Notes: generated from the letters alone by a model not told the origin. Positions 19,578 to 28,943 are shown, numbered from the stretch's first letter. The stretch: 64,000 nucleotides of DNA from an uncultured Pelagibacteraceae bacterium (GCA_902622795.1 CACNRD010000001.1:62001-126000), one strand, 5' to 3'. Program-made: numbers and translations.

Positions 19578-20363
19578 ATGATTGGATTATTTTTAGGAGA
19601 CACAGATTTTCCAGAAATTGTATTAAATAAAATAAAGAAATTAAATAAAAAATATTTTATAATTGATTTTTCAAAAAAATCTAAGTTTAAAAGTAATAAG
19701 TACTCACACAGAATTAGTATTGGAAAATTTGGAAAAATTCTTAGCTTAATAAATGAAAAAAAATCAAAAAAAGTTCTTTTTGCAGGTAAAATAGCAAAAC
19801 CAGAGTTTTCGTCTTTAAGATTAGATTTTAAAGGTTTTTATCATATGCCCAATATTATTCAGGCTGCAAAAAAAGGAGATGCAGCCATAATTAAAGAAAT
19901 TATTAAAATATTAAACATCGAGGGCATTAAAGTTATTAGTTCAATTACTTTTAATCCAGAATTAGCTTTAAAATCAGGAAATTATACAAAACTAAAACCA
20001 AGTAAAAAAGACTTAGTTTCAATTAAAGTAGGAACAAAATATTTTAACAAATTGAATGATTTGGATCATGTGCAAGCTTTGATTGTTAACGATAGTAAAA
20101 TAGTTGCAAAAGAGGGAAAAGACGGCACAAAAAAAATGCTAGCTAAATTAAAGAAAAAAACACACGGTATGTTAATTAAATTTCCTAAAAAAAAACAGGA
20201 TCTAAGAATGGATTTACCCACAATTGGTCTTCAAACTATCAAGGATTGTAAAAAATATGGTCTCAAAGGAATAATTTTAAAATCCAAAAAAAATATAATT
20301 CTGGATAAAGTTAAATGTATTCAATTTGCTAATAAAAACAGGATATTTATTAAAGTTGTATGA
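19578..20363 (+). CDS. lpxI: UDP-2,3-diacylglucosamine diphosphatase LpxI
   Basis: Hydrolyses UDP-2,3-diacylglucosamine to lipid X, between the LpxD and LpxB steps. LpxI is the DUF1009-type enzyme that replaces LpxH in most alphaproteobacteria. The 261-residue protein shows the family pattern: N-terminal MIGLFLGDTDFPEIV, VLFAGKIAKPEF, then KGDAAIIKEI, IVNDSKIVAKEGKDGT, and the tail LRMDLPTIGLQTI...GLKGI. Its place between lpxA and lpxB supports the role. This matters for the metallophosphoesterase at 55414, which resembles LpxH but is not needed for this step. Confidence 0.9.
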   Translation: MIGLFLGDTDFPEIVLNKIKKLNKKYFIIDFSKKSKFKSNKYSHRISIGKFGKILSLINEKKSKKVLFAGKIAKPEFSSLRLDFKGFYHMPNIIQAAKKGDAAIIKEIIKILNIEGIKVISSITFNPELALKSGNYTKLKPSKKDLVSIKVGTKYFNKLNDLDHVQALIVNDSKIVAKEGKDGTKKMLAKLKKKTHGMLIKFPKKKQDLRMDLPTIGLQTIKDCKKYGLKGIILKSKKNIILDKVKCIQFANKNRIFIKVV

Positions 20364-21496
20364 AAAAAATATTTATACTGACAGGTGAACCTTCAGGTGA
20401 CAAGTTAGCTTCAACAGTTATAGCAAAGCTTAAAACTAAAAATTCTGAAATCAAGTATTTATCAGTCGGTGGATCTAATTTGAGAAAGTTAGATATTAGC
20501 TCTATTTATGACTTAAAAGAGATAACATATCTTGGATTTACAGGTGTTATTTTAAATATTTTTAAAATTAGAAAGAAAATTAATCAAACTGTTGAAGAAA
20601 TAATAAAATTTAATCCCGATGTTTTATTTAGTGTAGATAGTCCTGATTTTACATTGAGAGTAGCTGAAAAAGTAAAGAAAATTAAAAGCAACATAAAAAC
20701 TATACATTATGTTGCTCCACAAGTTTGGATTTGGAGAAAGAATAGGGTTAAAAAAATAAAAAAATTTATTGATCATATTCTTTTATTGTTTAGTTTTGAA
20801 AAAAAATATTTTGATGAAGAGAATATACGAAATACTTTTGTAGGTCATCCCCTTATAGAGTCAAAAAATAATTCAAAAACTATAATTGAGAGTTTAATAC
20901 CAAATGATAAAAAAATAATATCGCTATTTCCTGGAAGTAGAAAATCTGAAACTTTAGTTTTGTTACCAATTTTAATTAGTTTTGTAGAGATAATGAATAG
21001 AAAACATAAAGATTATTTTTTTTATTTTCACGCTACAGAAGAAAATAAAAATTCAATTTTAGATCTCGTTAAACAAAAAAATATTGAAAATGTAGATGTT
21101 GTATCTGAAGAAAATATTAAATCAGATATTTTGTCTAAATCTATTTTTGCTGTGTCAAAATCTGGCACTGTCTCTTTACAAATTTGTAATGCAAATATAC
21201 CATCTATAATTATTTATAAATTAAGCTTTATTAATTTTATGATATTTAAAATGTTAGTGAATGTAAAATTTGCAAACATTATTAACATTATCAACAATCG
21301 AGAAATAATTCCTGAACTTCTTCAAAATGAGTGTAATGCTGAAGAAATTTACAAAACTGTAATATATTTTTTAAAGAATCCTGAACTTATTAAAAAGCAA
21401 CTAGCTGAATGTGACAAAACTTTAGAGGGTATAAGATCAAAGACTTCATCATCAGATGAATCTTCAGCAGTTCTATCTAGTTATCTTGTCTCCTAA
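20360..21496 (+). CDS. lpxB: Lipid-A-disaccharide synthase
   Basis: GT-B-fold glycosyltransferase (family GT19) joining lipid X and UDP-diacylglucosamine into the lipid A disaccharide at the inner membrane. It begins KKIFILTGEPSGDKL, the LpxB signature. SVDSPDFTLRVA, HYVAPQVWIWR, and LFPGSRKSE follow. At 378 residues it is full length. It overlaps lpxI by four bases. Its last 24 bases overlap the 3' end of gltX on the other strand, so the two transcripts converge with no spacer for a terminator. Confidence 0.94.
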   Translation: MKKIFILTGEPSGDKLASTVIAKLKTKNSEIKYLSVGGSNLRKLDISSIYDLKEITYLGFTGVILNIFKIRKKINQTVEEIIKFNPDVLFSVDSPDFTLRVAEKVKKIKSNIKTIHYVAPQVWIWRKNRVKKIKKFIDHILLLFSFEKKYFDEENIRNTFVGHPLIESKNNSKTIIESLIPNDKKIISLFPGSRKSETLVLLPILISFVEIMNRKHKDYFFYFHATEENKNSILDLVKQKNIENVDVVSEENIKSDILSKSIFAVSKSGTVSLQICNANIPSIIIYKLSFINFMIFKMLVNVKFANIINIINNREIIPELLQNECNAEEIYKTVIYFLKNPELIKKQLAECDKTLEGIRSKTSSSDESSAVLSSYLVS

Positions 21497-22873
21497 TCTT
21501 TTATCTACTTCTTCCTTGCCTAATGAAATTAAAATATCATAGAGACCTGGTCCAAATTTAGATCCAGTTAAAATTACTCTTAAAGGCTGTCCTACACCTT
21601 TAAAGTTGGTTTCATGTTTTTTTATTAAATTATTTACTATAGGCTCTAATTTTTCTCTGTTTAAATTATCTAAGGGCGAAATTTCAATTTTAAATTCTTG
21701 AATTATTCTGTCTGCTTTATCGTCAATTAACTTCAGATCATCTGGATTAAAATTAATTTTATCAAGGATTATGTATTTTGCGTTGTTGAATATATCCTCT
21801 AATGTTTTTGCTTTATTTTTTAAAAAAGATAATGAATTTTTTATTTTTTCCTCTTTTTCTGGTTTAATTTTTTCTTTGTAAATTTTACAATATTCTACAA
21901 AGCTTTTGAAAAGTTCTTGTTCATCAATCGTTTTAATATAGTGCTCGTTCATTGATAAAATACGGCTCATATCAAGTTTTGAAGGTGATTTTCCAATCCC
22001 CTCTAGATTAAAATATTTAATACTTTCATCTAAGTTAAATATTTCTTTATCTTGATAGGACCAGCCCAGTCTTAACAAGTAGTTTCTTAAAGCATCTGGC
22101 ATAATTCCAATTTTTGAATAGTCATCTAATGTAGAGGCATTATCTCTTTTAGAAAGCTTTTTACCCTCAATTGTATGGATTAAAGGTATATGTGCAAAAT
22201 TTGGCACTTCCCAACCCATAGCCAGATAAATCTGAATTTGTTTGAAAGTGTTTATTTTATGATCGTCACCTCTAATAATGTGAGTCATTCCCATTTGATG
22301 ATCATCTACAGTTGCTGAAAGGTTATATGTTGGTGTTCCATCATTTCTTAATATAATAAAATCCTCTATTGTATTGTTTTCAATTTCAACATCACCTTGC
22401 ACCAAGTCTTTTAGTATTGAGCTTCCATCAATTTTACTTTTAAATCTAATTACAGGCTCAATGTCTTTTGGAGTCTCTTTTTCATCTGCATCTCTCCATT
22501 TTCTATTATAGATATAAGGTAGTTTTTTTTGTCGAGCTCTTTTTTTTTGTTCTTCTATTTCTTCACTAGAGCAATAACACTTGTATGCATTTCCATTTTT
22601 CAATAATTGATTTGCAACTTCAATATGATCTTTAACTTTAGTTGATTGAATATACTCTTCTCCATCGTACTCAATTCCTATCCATTTTAAAGAATTTATA
22701 ATTTGAATTTTGTGCTCTTCTTTAGATCTTTCTTTGTCGGTATCTTCAATTCTTAGGTGAAATGTACCTTTTTGATTTTTAGAGTATAGCCAATTAAATA
22801 AAGCTGTTCTTACACCTCCTATATGAAGAGCTCCAGTAGGTGAGGGAGCAAATCGAGTTGCTACTTTTGACAT
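21473..22873 (-). CDS. gltX: Glutamyl-tRNA synthetase
   Basis: Class I synthetase charging tRNA-Glu. The start MSKVATRFAPSPTGALHIGGVRTALFNW contains the HIGH-type motif (HIGG), and the KMSKS-type loop reads KLSKR near residue 240. The 466-residue length is normal for a bacterial GluRS. I chose the ATG at 22873; an in-frame TTG lies one codon upstream. Position after lexA with a 22-base gap suggests a lexA-gltX transcript. lexA near gltX is usual in alphaproteobacteria, where comEC often lies between them; it is absent here. Confidence 0.95.
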   Translation of the reverse strand: MSKVATRFAPSPTGALHIGGVRTALFNWLYSKNQKGTFHLRIEDTDKERSKEEHKIQIINSLKWIGIEYDGEEYIQSTKVKDHIEVANQLLKNGNAYKCYCSSEEIEEQKKRARQKKLPYIYNRKWRDADEKETPKDIEPVIRFKSKIDGSSILKDLVQGDVEIENNTIEDFIILRNDGTPTYNLSATVDDHQMGMTHIIRGDDHKINTFKQIQIYLAMGWEVPNFAHIPLIHTIEGKKLSKRDNASTLDDYSKIGIMPDALRNYLLRLGWSYQDKEIFNLDESIKYFNLEGIGKSPSKLDMSRILSMNEHYIKTIDEQELFKSFVEYCKIYKEKIKPEKEEKIKNSLSFLKNKAKTLEDIFNNAKYIILDKINFNPDDLKLIDDKADRIIQEFKIEISPLDNLNREKLEPIVNNLIKKHETNFKGVGQPLRVILTGSKFGPGLYDILISLGKEEVDKRLGDKITR

Positions 22874-22895
22874 CAATGATGTTTAGACTATTTTT

Positions 22896-23573
22896 TTAGA
22901 AGTTTCTATATAAAGATACTAAAACTCCCTGAACTTTAACTCTATCAGGTCCAAAAATTTTAGTTTCATAGTTTCTATTTGCACTCTCTAAAGCGACAAC
23001 TTTACCCTTTTTACGAATTCTTTTAAGCATTGCTTCGTGTTCATCAATCAAAGCAACTACAATCTTTCCATTGTCTGCGGTATCTGTTCTTCTGATAATT
23101 ACTGTATCACCTTCATGGATACCAGCTTCTATCATAGAATCACCTTGAACTTTTAACCCAAAGTAATCTCCATTTTTTTCTAAATTATTTGGCAAAGGTA
23201 TTCTAGCAACTTCATTTTGGATTGCTTCAACCGGTGTTCCAGCAGCGATTTTACCAAGAACTGGTACTTCTACTTCATCAGATGGTACTTGCTCTTCGTC
23301 TAAACCACCTTTTATAACACTTGGAGAAAAGTTGTTGTAAATATCATTTGCAGAAGCTGTTTCAGGAAGTTTTATTACCTCTAAGGCTCTAGCTTTATGA
23401 GCAAGTCTCTTTATAAAACCTCTCTCTTCTAAAGCACTTATCAATCTGTGTATTCCTGACTTAGATTTTAAATTTAGAGATTGTTTCATCTCTTCATATG
23501 AAGGAGAAACACCAGAGCTTCTCAACTTCTTGTTGATAAATAAAAGCAAGTTTTTTTGTTTTTTTGTAAGCAT
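22896..23573 (-). CDS. lexA: LexA repressor
   Basis: SOS repressor and self-cleaving serine protease, 225 residues. The N-terminal winged helix-turn-helix covers residues 1-65 (SPSYEEMKQSLNLKSKSGIHRLISALEERGFI). The cleavage site is Ala111-Gly112 in KIAAGTP, the nucleophile Ser146 in GDSMIEAG, and the general base Lys184 in AMLKR. All parts needed for RecA-stimulated autocleavage are therefore present. A GTTC-N7-GTTC box lies 25 bases upstream, so autoregulation is likely. The ATG at 23573 is the natural start. Confidence 0.95.
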   Translation of the reverse strand: MLTKKQKNLLLFINKKLRSSGVSPSYEEMKQSLNLKSKSGIHRLISALEERGFIKRLAHKARALEVIKLPETASANDIYNNFSPSVIKGGLDEEQVPSDEVEVPVLGKIAAGTPVEAIQNEVARIPLPNNLEKNGDYFGLKVQGDSMIEAGIHEGDTVIIRRTDTADNGKIVVALIDEHEAMLKRIRKKGKVVALESANRNYETKIFGPDRVKVQGVLVSLYRNF

Positions 23574-23575
23574 AA

Positions 23576-23612
23576 GAACAAATATCGTACAAACAATGTT
23601 CTATAAAAGTTC
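23576..23612 (-). promoter_or_regulatory. LexA operator(s) (alphaproteobacterial SOS box)
   Basis: Bases 23598-23612 read GTTC, seven bases, GTTC on the plus strand (GAAC-N7-GAAC on the lexA sense strand). This is exactly the spaced direct repeat known for alphaproteobacterial LexA. A second, imperfect box, GAAC-N7-GTAC, is at 23576-23590, 3 bases upstream of the lexA start codon. Two adjacent sites would permit cooperative autorepression; only the first is a perfect match. Confidence 0.75.
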
Positions 23613-23630
23613 TTTTAATTTAACAACACT

Positions 23631-23655
23631 AAAAAAACCAATAAAAATGGGGTTT
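23631..23655 (-). terminator. Possible intrinsic terminator after trpC
   Basis: On the minus strand AAACC (23655-23651) can pair with GGTTT (23640-23636) across an 11-base loop, followed by a run of T (plus-strand A tract at 23631-23637). It lies just beyond the trpC stop and before the lexA promoter region. The stem is short, so this is weak. Confidence 0.35.
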
Positions 23656-23661
23656 AATTGA

Positions 23662-24453
23662 CTATAAAACTGAAAAAATAGAATTTTTATCCAAATTTTT
23701 CAAAAGTGATTCACCAATTAAAAAAGTATTAATGGATGTTTTATATTTTAAATCTAAAAGTTCTTCTTTAGTTTTAATTCCACTCTCTGAAATCAAAGGT
23801 CCATCATGATTAATTAATACATTATAGATATCATAAGTTGTATTTATGTCTGTTTTAAGAGTTTTTAAATCTCTGTTGTTTATTCCAATCAAAGCCTCTT
23901 TAAAATTTAATGCTTTTTTAGCCTCTTCAACAGTATGAACTTCCACAATCACTGACATTTTATACTTTAATGCCTCTTCGTATAAATCATTTGCTAGATT
24001 GTCTGATACACCAGCCAAAATAATTAAAATTGCATCTGCTCCATAACTTTTAGCTAATGGTATTTGAAATTTATCTACAAAGAAATCTTTACATAAAATA
24101 GGCAAGTTGATTTTTTCTTTTATTTTGCTGATATGAGTTAGGTTTCCTAAAAAATAATCTTCCTCAGTAAGAACAGATAAGCAGGTTACATTATTAGTAT
24201 TATATATATTCGCAATCTCAACTGGATTATAATTTTGGATAATTATACCTGCAGAAGGGCTAGCTTTTTTAATTTCAGCGATAATTGATGTTTTACTATT
24301 TGATAAATTTAATAGAATTTTTTCTTTGAAATTAATGAAAGAATTATTTTTATTAATAATATCTATTAATGAATTTAAACTTGTTGATTTTTTTAAAATA
24401 TCAATCTTTTTTATTTTTTTTTTAATTATTTCTTCAAGAATATTTTTAGGCAT
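23662..24453 (-). CDS. trpC: Indole-3-glycerol phosphate synthase
   Basis: Fourth tryptophan-pathway step, closing the indole ring of CdRP. It is a TIM barrel of 263 residues with the signature IAEIKKASPSAG, the catalytic lysine in LPILCKDFFVD, and later VEVHTVEEAKKAL, IGINNRDLKTL and SESGIK. No TrpF domain is fused, so phosphoribosylanthranilate isomerase must be elsewhere, as must TrpA and TrpB. The gene overlaps trpD by eight bases. moaC and moeA, which often follow trpC in alphaproteobacteria, are absent; lexA follows directly. Confidence 0.95.
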   Translation of the reverse strand: MPKNILEEIIKKKIKKIDILKKSTSLNSLIDIINKNNSFINFKEKILLNLSNSKTSIIAEIKKASPSAGIIIQNYNPVEIANIYNTNNVTCLSVLTEEDYFLGNLTHISKIKEKINLPILCKDFFVDKFQIPLAKSYGADAILIILAGVSDNLANDLYEEALKYKMSVIVEVHTVEEAKKALNFKEALIGINNRDLKTLKTDINTTYDIYNVLINHDGPLISESGIKTKEELLDLKYKTSINTFLIGESLLKNLDKNSIFSVL

Positions 24454-25438
24454 TTTGTATTTTTACTAAGTGTTTGTAAGCGGCACCTGTTTTAATAAAA
24501 CCTCTTGTATAGTTATAAGCTAATCCAAAATTGTCATATTTTTCTGAAACCATTAAACCTGCAGCTGCATTCAAACAAACTGCTTTTGAAAAATCATTAT
24601 CTTTACCTTTGAAAATTTCAATCATCTTATCCGCATTATATTTTGCATCATCACCAATTAAATTGTCAAATTTGTCAGCATCAATATTCAACACTTGAGG
24701 ATCAATTACAATTTCAGATATTTCTCCATTTTTTAATTGTGTAACACTTGTCTTAGCATAAGGTGAAATTTCATCTAAGCCATCTTCACTATTTACAATC
24801 CATGCAAATTTAACATTTAAATTTTTAAGCCCTTCAGCAAAAATTTTGAGTAATTTTTTATCAAAAACACCTACAACTTGTCGATCTACTAAAGCAGGGT
24901 TACTTAATGGACCTATCATATTAAATATTGTCCTTTTACCTATTTTTTTTCTTACAGGACCAACAAATCTCATTGCACTATGATAATTAGGAGCAAACAT
25001 AAAGCCAAAGTTTTTATCATTAATCTCTTTTTCTATATCACTTGGTTCAAGATTTATTTTAACTTTAAGAGCTTCCAAAACATCCCCTGAACCACATTTA
25101 GAAGAGACTGCCTTATTACCGTGTTTAGCAACCTTAGTGCCCATACTAGCTAAAAGTAAAGCTGATGCAGTTGAAATATTTAAGGTATTCATACCATCAC
25201 CTCCAGTTCCACAAGTATCAACACAGCCTGTAACTGTTACTCTTTTTGACTTTTCTCTAAGTACATAAACACCACCTGCAATTTCGTCTGATACTTCACC
25301 TTTGTTTGATAATAAGGTTAAAAAGTCATAAATCTGATTTTCATCAGCTTTCCCAGTCATTAGTAATTCAAAGGCAGATTTACTTTCCTCAAAAGAAAGA
25401 TCTTTATTATTTCTTAATTTTTCTAAAAATTGATTCAT
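24446..25438 (-). CDS. trpD: Anthranilate phosphoribosyltransferase
   Basis: Attaches phosphoribosyl from PRPP to anthranilate. It has 330 residues. The glycine-rich PRPP motif CGTGGDGMNTLNIST, then KHGNKAVSSKCGSGDVLEAL, FMFAPNYHSAMR and FNMIGPLSNPA are the family's conserved blocks in order. The N-terminal helical domain begins EKLRNNKDLSFEES. It lies four bases after trpG and overlaps trpC, forming trpEGDC. Confidence 0.96.
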   Translation of the reverse strand: MNQFLEKLRNNKDLSFEESKSAFELLMTGKADENQIYDFLTLLSNKGEVSDEIAGGVYVLREKSKRVTVTGCVDTCGTGGDGMNTLNISTASALLLASMGTKVAKHGNKAVSSKCGSGDVLEALKVKINLEPSDIEKEINDKNFGFMFAPNYHSAMRFVGPVRKKIGKRTIFNMIGPLSNPALVDRQVVGVFDKKLLKIFAEGLKNLNVKFAWIVNSEDGLDEISPYAKTSVTQLKNGEISEIVIDPQVLNIDADKFDNLIGDDAKYNADKMIEIFKGKDNDFSKAVCLNAAAGLMVSEKYDNFGLAYNYTRGFIKTGAAYKHLVKIQNA

Positions 25439-25442
25439 TTAA

Positions 25443-26009
25443 CTAATAATTTATAAAATTTTTTAATATTTTTATTCCTAATTTAGTTTTAATACTTTCT
25501 GGATGAAATTGTACACCGTGAATATCATATAGTTTGTGTTGTACACCCATTATCAAGCCGTCCTCGGTTTCAGCTGTAATTTCTAAACTATCAGATAAAG
25601 TTTTCTTATCAATTATAAGGCTGTGATATCTAGTAGCTTCAAAAGTTTTTGGTAGATTTTTTAAAATTCCAATTTTTTTTGATTTAATTTTGCTTATTTT
25701 TCCATGCATAAGTTTTTTAGCTTGAATGATCTTTGACCCAAATACTTGTCCAATAATTTGATGACCTAGACACACTCCTAAAAAGGGCATTTCTTTATGG
25801 AGAGATTTTAAAATATTTATACAATTTCCTGACTGATATGGATTTCCTGGTCCAGGGGATATAACAATTTTATTGTATTTATTTTTTTTAATATCTTTAG
25901 CTGTAATTTTGTCATTTCTTATGACATCGACATTAACGCTTAGTGAAGATATGTAATGATACAAGTTAAATGTAAAACTATCATAATTATCTATTAACAA
26001 TACTTTCAT
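25443..26009 (-). CDS. trpG: Anthranilate synthase component II (glutamine amidotransferase)
   Basis: Class I glutamine amidotransferase giving ammonia to TrpE. The triad is Cys80 in GVCLGHQ, and His169 and Glu171 in VQFHPES. SPGPGNP at about 51-57 forms the oxyanion region. At 188 residues it is a stand-alone TrpG. It could also serve p-aminobenzoate synthesis as PabA if no second copy exists; no pabA is seen here. The gene overlaps trpE by one base. Confidence 0.94.
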   Translation of the reverse strand: MKVLLIDNYDSFTFNLYHYISSLSVNVDVIRNDKITAKDIKKNKYNKIVISPGPGNPYQSGNCINILKSLHKEMPFLGVCLGHQIIGQVFGSKIIQAKKLMHGKISKIKSKKIGILKNLPKTFEATRYHSLIIDKKTLSDSLEITAETEDGLIMGVQHKLYDIHGVQFHPESIKTKLGIKILKNFINY

Positions 26010-27469
26010 TATCTTAAAGCATTAATTAAAGCCTTAGCTTTATTAACAGTCTCCTCATATTCGTTTATAGGTTTACTATCAGCAACAATTCCCGCACCAG
26101 CTTGTACATAGAATTTTTTATTTTTGGCAACAGCTGTTCTTAAAGCAATACATGTATCAAATTCACCGTTTGCAGAAAAATAACCTATACCACCTGCATA
26201 AACTTTTCTTTTCGTCGTTTCTAATTTATCAATAATTTCCATAGCTCTTATTTTTGGAGCACCAGACACTGTTCCAGCAGGAAATCCAGCTAGCAAAGAT
26301 TTAAACTTAGAGAACTTTTTATTATAATCACCAATTACGTTAGATACTATATGCATAACATGTGAATATCTCTCTACAATAAAGCTTTCAGTTACTTTAA
26401 CAGAATTTACTTTTGATACCTTGCCAGCATCATTTCTTCCTAAATCCAAAAGCATTAAATGTTCAGAGAGTTCTTTTTTATCTTTTAATAAATCTTTCTC
26501 GTAATAAATGTCTTCTTTTAATGATTTGCCTCTTGGCCTTGTTCCAGCAATTGGTCTTACAGTAATTTTATTATCTCTTAATCTTACTAATATTTCTGGA
26601 CTAGCACCAATTATTTGAAAATCATTAAAATTAAAGAAAAACATGAAAGGTGAGGGATTAGTCACTCTTAATTTTTTATAAATATCTATTGGTTTTTTTG
26701 TTAATTTAGCCTCAAACCTTTGACTTAAAACTACTTGAAAAATATCACCAATTTTGATGAATTTTTTTGCCTTATTAACCATATTTAAAAATTTACTTTT
26801 AGAAGTGTTGGATTTTACTTTGATATTATTTAATTTTTCTTTGAACGGTTTACTTAAATTTTTTATCGAGGATTGAATTAATAATTTAAAAAGATCAGAT
26901 TTAATTTCATTAAATTTATTTTCATAATTAGTTATTTTTTCATCTTTAAAGATATTACTTATATAAAATATTTCTTTTTTTAAATTATCATGAATAACTA
27001 ATGTTCTAGGACGTAGAAGTCTAACATCTGGTATATTTAAATCATTTTTACAACTGTTTGGTATCTTTTCAACATATCTAATTGAATCATATGAAAAGTA
27101 TCCAGATATTAATGAGCATATTTTTGGTAAATTCTTTGGTGTTTCAAATTTAAACTCTTCAATTATTTTTTCTATTAATTGATCTGGCTTATCTTTCAGC
27201 TTTACCTTTTTATTATTTTTGATCATATAAGAGCTTTGATTGTTAAACTCCCAAATTTTATCAGGGTTTTTCCCAAATATTGTGTATCTACCTTTGATTC
27301 TACCTTTTTCAACGGACTCAAATATAAAACTATTTTTTTCCTCTAAAAAATTATCGATTAAATTTAATATTTCTTCATCGTTCTTAACTTTTTTTGACGT
27401 ATATATAATTTGATTTTTTTTGCTTCTATGTCGAAACTTGAAGTCATTGAAGCTTCGATTAATGATCAT
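26009..27469 (-). CDS. trpE: Anthranilate synthase component I
   Basis: Converts chorismate and ammonia to anthranilate. The 486-residue protein has the chorismate-binding domain with FQVVLSQRFEA, ASPEILVRL, RPIAGTRPRG, EHLMLLDLGRND, and AGFPAGTVSGAPKIRAMEII. The N-terminal regulatory region contains an ESVEKGRIKGRYTIFG segment, where the ESxxxGR motif binds tryptophan in feedback-inhibited enzymes. The gene overlaps the upstream chaperone gene by four bases. No trp leader peptide with repeated Trp codons is visible upstream. Confidence 0.95.
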   Translation of the reverse strand: MIINRSFNDFKFRHRSKKNQIIYTSKKVKNDEEILNLIDNFLEEKNSFIFESVEKGRIKGRYTIFGKNPDKIWEFNNQSSYMIKNNKKVKLKDKPDQLIEKIIEEFKFETPKNLPKICSLISGYFSYDSIRYVEKIPNSCKNDLNIPDVRLLRPRTLVIHDNLKKEIFYISNIFKDEKITNYENKFNEIKSDLFKLLIQSSIKNLSKPFKEKLNNIKVKSNTSKSKFLNMVNKAKKFIKIGDIFQVVLSQRFEAKLTKKPIDIYKKLRVTNPSPFMFFFNFNDFQIIGASPEILVRLRDNKITVRPIAGTRPRGKSLKEDIYYEKDLLKDKKELSEHLMLLDLGRNDAGKVSKVNSVKVTESFIVERYSHVMHIVSNVIGDYNKKFSKFKSLLAGFPAGTVSGAPKIRAMEIIDKLETTKRKVYAGGIGYFSANGEFDTCIALRTAVAKNKKFYVQAGAGIVADSKPINEYEETVNKAKALINALR

Positions 27470-28887
27470 TTGAAATAATTTTTAACTCTATCAACAGATT
27501 TTTGGTTAACTTTAACTTGGTATTTATTGTTTAATAATTGATCATAAGATTGTAAAATACTTTTCCTGTTATCTGTATTTTGATTTTTTACAAATTGAAT
27601 ATATTCTTCATCAGATTTATTGAAAAAATTTTTCTCACTATCTGAAATTTTAACTAAAAAAATATTATTATCTTTATCATTAATTAAAGTGTAAGAGTTT
27701 ACTGGCAATGTATAAAGCATTTTAACTGAATTTATGTCAAACATTGTATCATCATTAATTGTTTTAATTTTTACATTTAATATATTATTAATTCCTAAAT
27801 CTTCAAATTTACTATTATTGAATTCTTTATTTTGAATTTCTTCTAGGATTTTTCTGTTAAAATCAAATTTACCTTTCTGATAAATTAATTCTATGAGCTC
27901 AACTTTAGTTTTATCATCATTTAAATTTGGACTTTTCACGTATTCTTTATTGATGTAGTACAATAAGAAATTATCTCCATTTTCAACTAGGTTTAATTTC
28001 GATGACTTATTTTGATATATTAAACTTTCATTAGTTTGAGCCTCTGATGTTGGAGCATATTCAACTATTTCATTAACTTTGACTTTGACATTCTCTAAAA
28101 TGGTTTCAAAATCTGCTCCTTCTGAGATTTGGTTTTCAATTTTATCAATCTCATCAAAAAATTCTTGATTAAATTCCTCAATTCCAATTAAATTTTTAGG
28201 ATTTAAAACAACATATTTAAAATCTATATATTCTCTTTTTAGTTGGTCTTCATTTTCTTTAATAAATACTAAAAGATCCTCATTTGTGTACTCATTCTTC
28301 TCTTTATAAAGCCCTTCCATATTGAAGTATTCAATACTTAATGTCCTGTTATTTTCTTCGTATTTTTTATCAATCAAGAAATTAGGTGTTATTGTTCCAG
28401 CGCCTATAATATCAAATAGATGTTTTTGTAATTCTCTATTTTTTAATTTTAATTCAAACATTGGTGCTGATAAATTACTTGATAATAAAAATTTTTCATA
28501 TTTTACTCTTTGAAAAACACCATCTTCGTCTTGGAAATTTTTATTGTCTTTAATTGTTTTAAGAATTGTTCTCTCACTGATTGAAAGACCAAAGTTTTTT
28601 ACCTCGAGATCAATTAATGTAGTTGAAATCAAACCTGATAATAATTCTTCAATTATGTTATTATCCAAATTGGTTCTAATAGCATCAAGTGATATACCAC
28701 TTTGATTCACATAATCCATAAAGTCTTGGGTGGTTACATTTGTTTTATTTATTTTTGCTATATTGTTTTGATTATTTGTGCTGAAGCCACCACCAAATCC
28801 ACCAAAACCAAACGCAATAATAATCACGATGATTAGGATTAAACCACCTAATTTTTTTCCACCAAAATTTTTTAAAGTTTCTAACAT
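27466..28887 (-). CDS. PpiD/SurA-like periplasmic folding factor
   Basis: A 473-residue membrane-anchored protein. After MLETLKNFGGKKLGG a single span runs to about residue 31, followed by a glycine-rich hinge, as in PpiD. The next part matches the SurA/PpiD N-terminal chaperone domain (IAKINKTNVTTQDFMDYVNQ...IEELLSGLISTTLIDLEVKNFGLSISE). A clear parvulin active site is not visible, so prolyl isomerase activity is uncertain. I chose the ATG at 28887; the TTG at 28920 would put 11 residues before the anchor. A ppiD-like gene ahead of trpE is usual in alphaproteobacteria. Confidence 0.75.
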   Translation of the reverse strand: MLETLKNFGGKKLGGLILIIVIIIAFGFGGFGGGFSTNNQNNIAKINKTNVTTQDFMDYVNQSGISLDAIRTNLDNNIIEELLSGLISTTLIDLEVKNFGLSISERTILKTIKDNKNFQDEDGVFQRVKYEKFLLSSNLSAPMFELKLKNRELQKHLFDIIGAGTITPNFLIDKKYEENNRTLSIEYFNMEGLYKEKNEYTNEDLLVFIKENEDQLKREYIDFKYVVLNPKNLIGIEEFNQEFFDEIDKIENQISEGADFETILENVKVKVNEIVEYAPTSEAQTNESLIYQNKSSKLNLVENGDNFLLYYINKEYVKSPNLNDDKTKVELIELIYQKGKFDFNRKILEEIQNKEFNNSKFEDLGINNILNVKIKTINDDTMFDINSVKMLYTLPVNSYTLINDKDNNIFLVKISDSEKNFFNKSDEEYIQFVKNQNTDNRKSILQSYDQLLNNKYQVKVNQKSVDRVKNYFK

Positions 28888-28902
28888 AAAGCCAATAATA
28901 TA

Positions 28903-28931
28903 TTGATCTGTAAAAAACAAATCTATAGATT
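28903..28931 (+). promoter_or_regulatory. Candidate promoter for tpiA
   Basis: In the 56-base divergent gap, TTGATC (28903-28908) is followed after 17 bases by TAGATT (28926-28931), with TATAGA overlapping it. Transcription would start about 6 bases before the tpiA ATG at 28944. AT-richness makes this only suggestive. Confidence 0.3.
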
Positions 28932-28943
28932 AAAAATTCAATT

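Noticed and set aside
28888..28920. TTG start giving 11 more residues on the PpiD-like protein
   Set aside because: The ATG at 28887 directly precedes the standard MLETLKNF...membrane-anchor pattern.
28888..28943. trp attenuator or leader peptide ahead of the ppiD-trpEGDC operon
   Set aside because: No Trp codon cluster and no competing hairpins in the 56-base gap.
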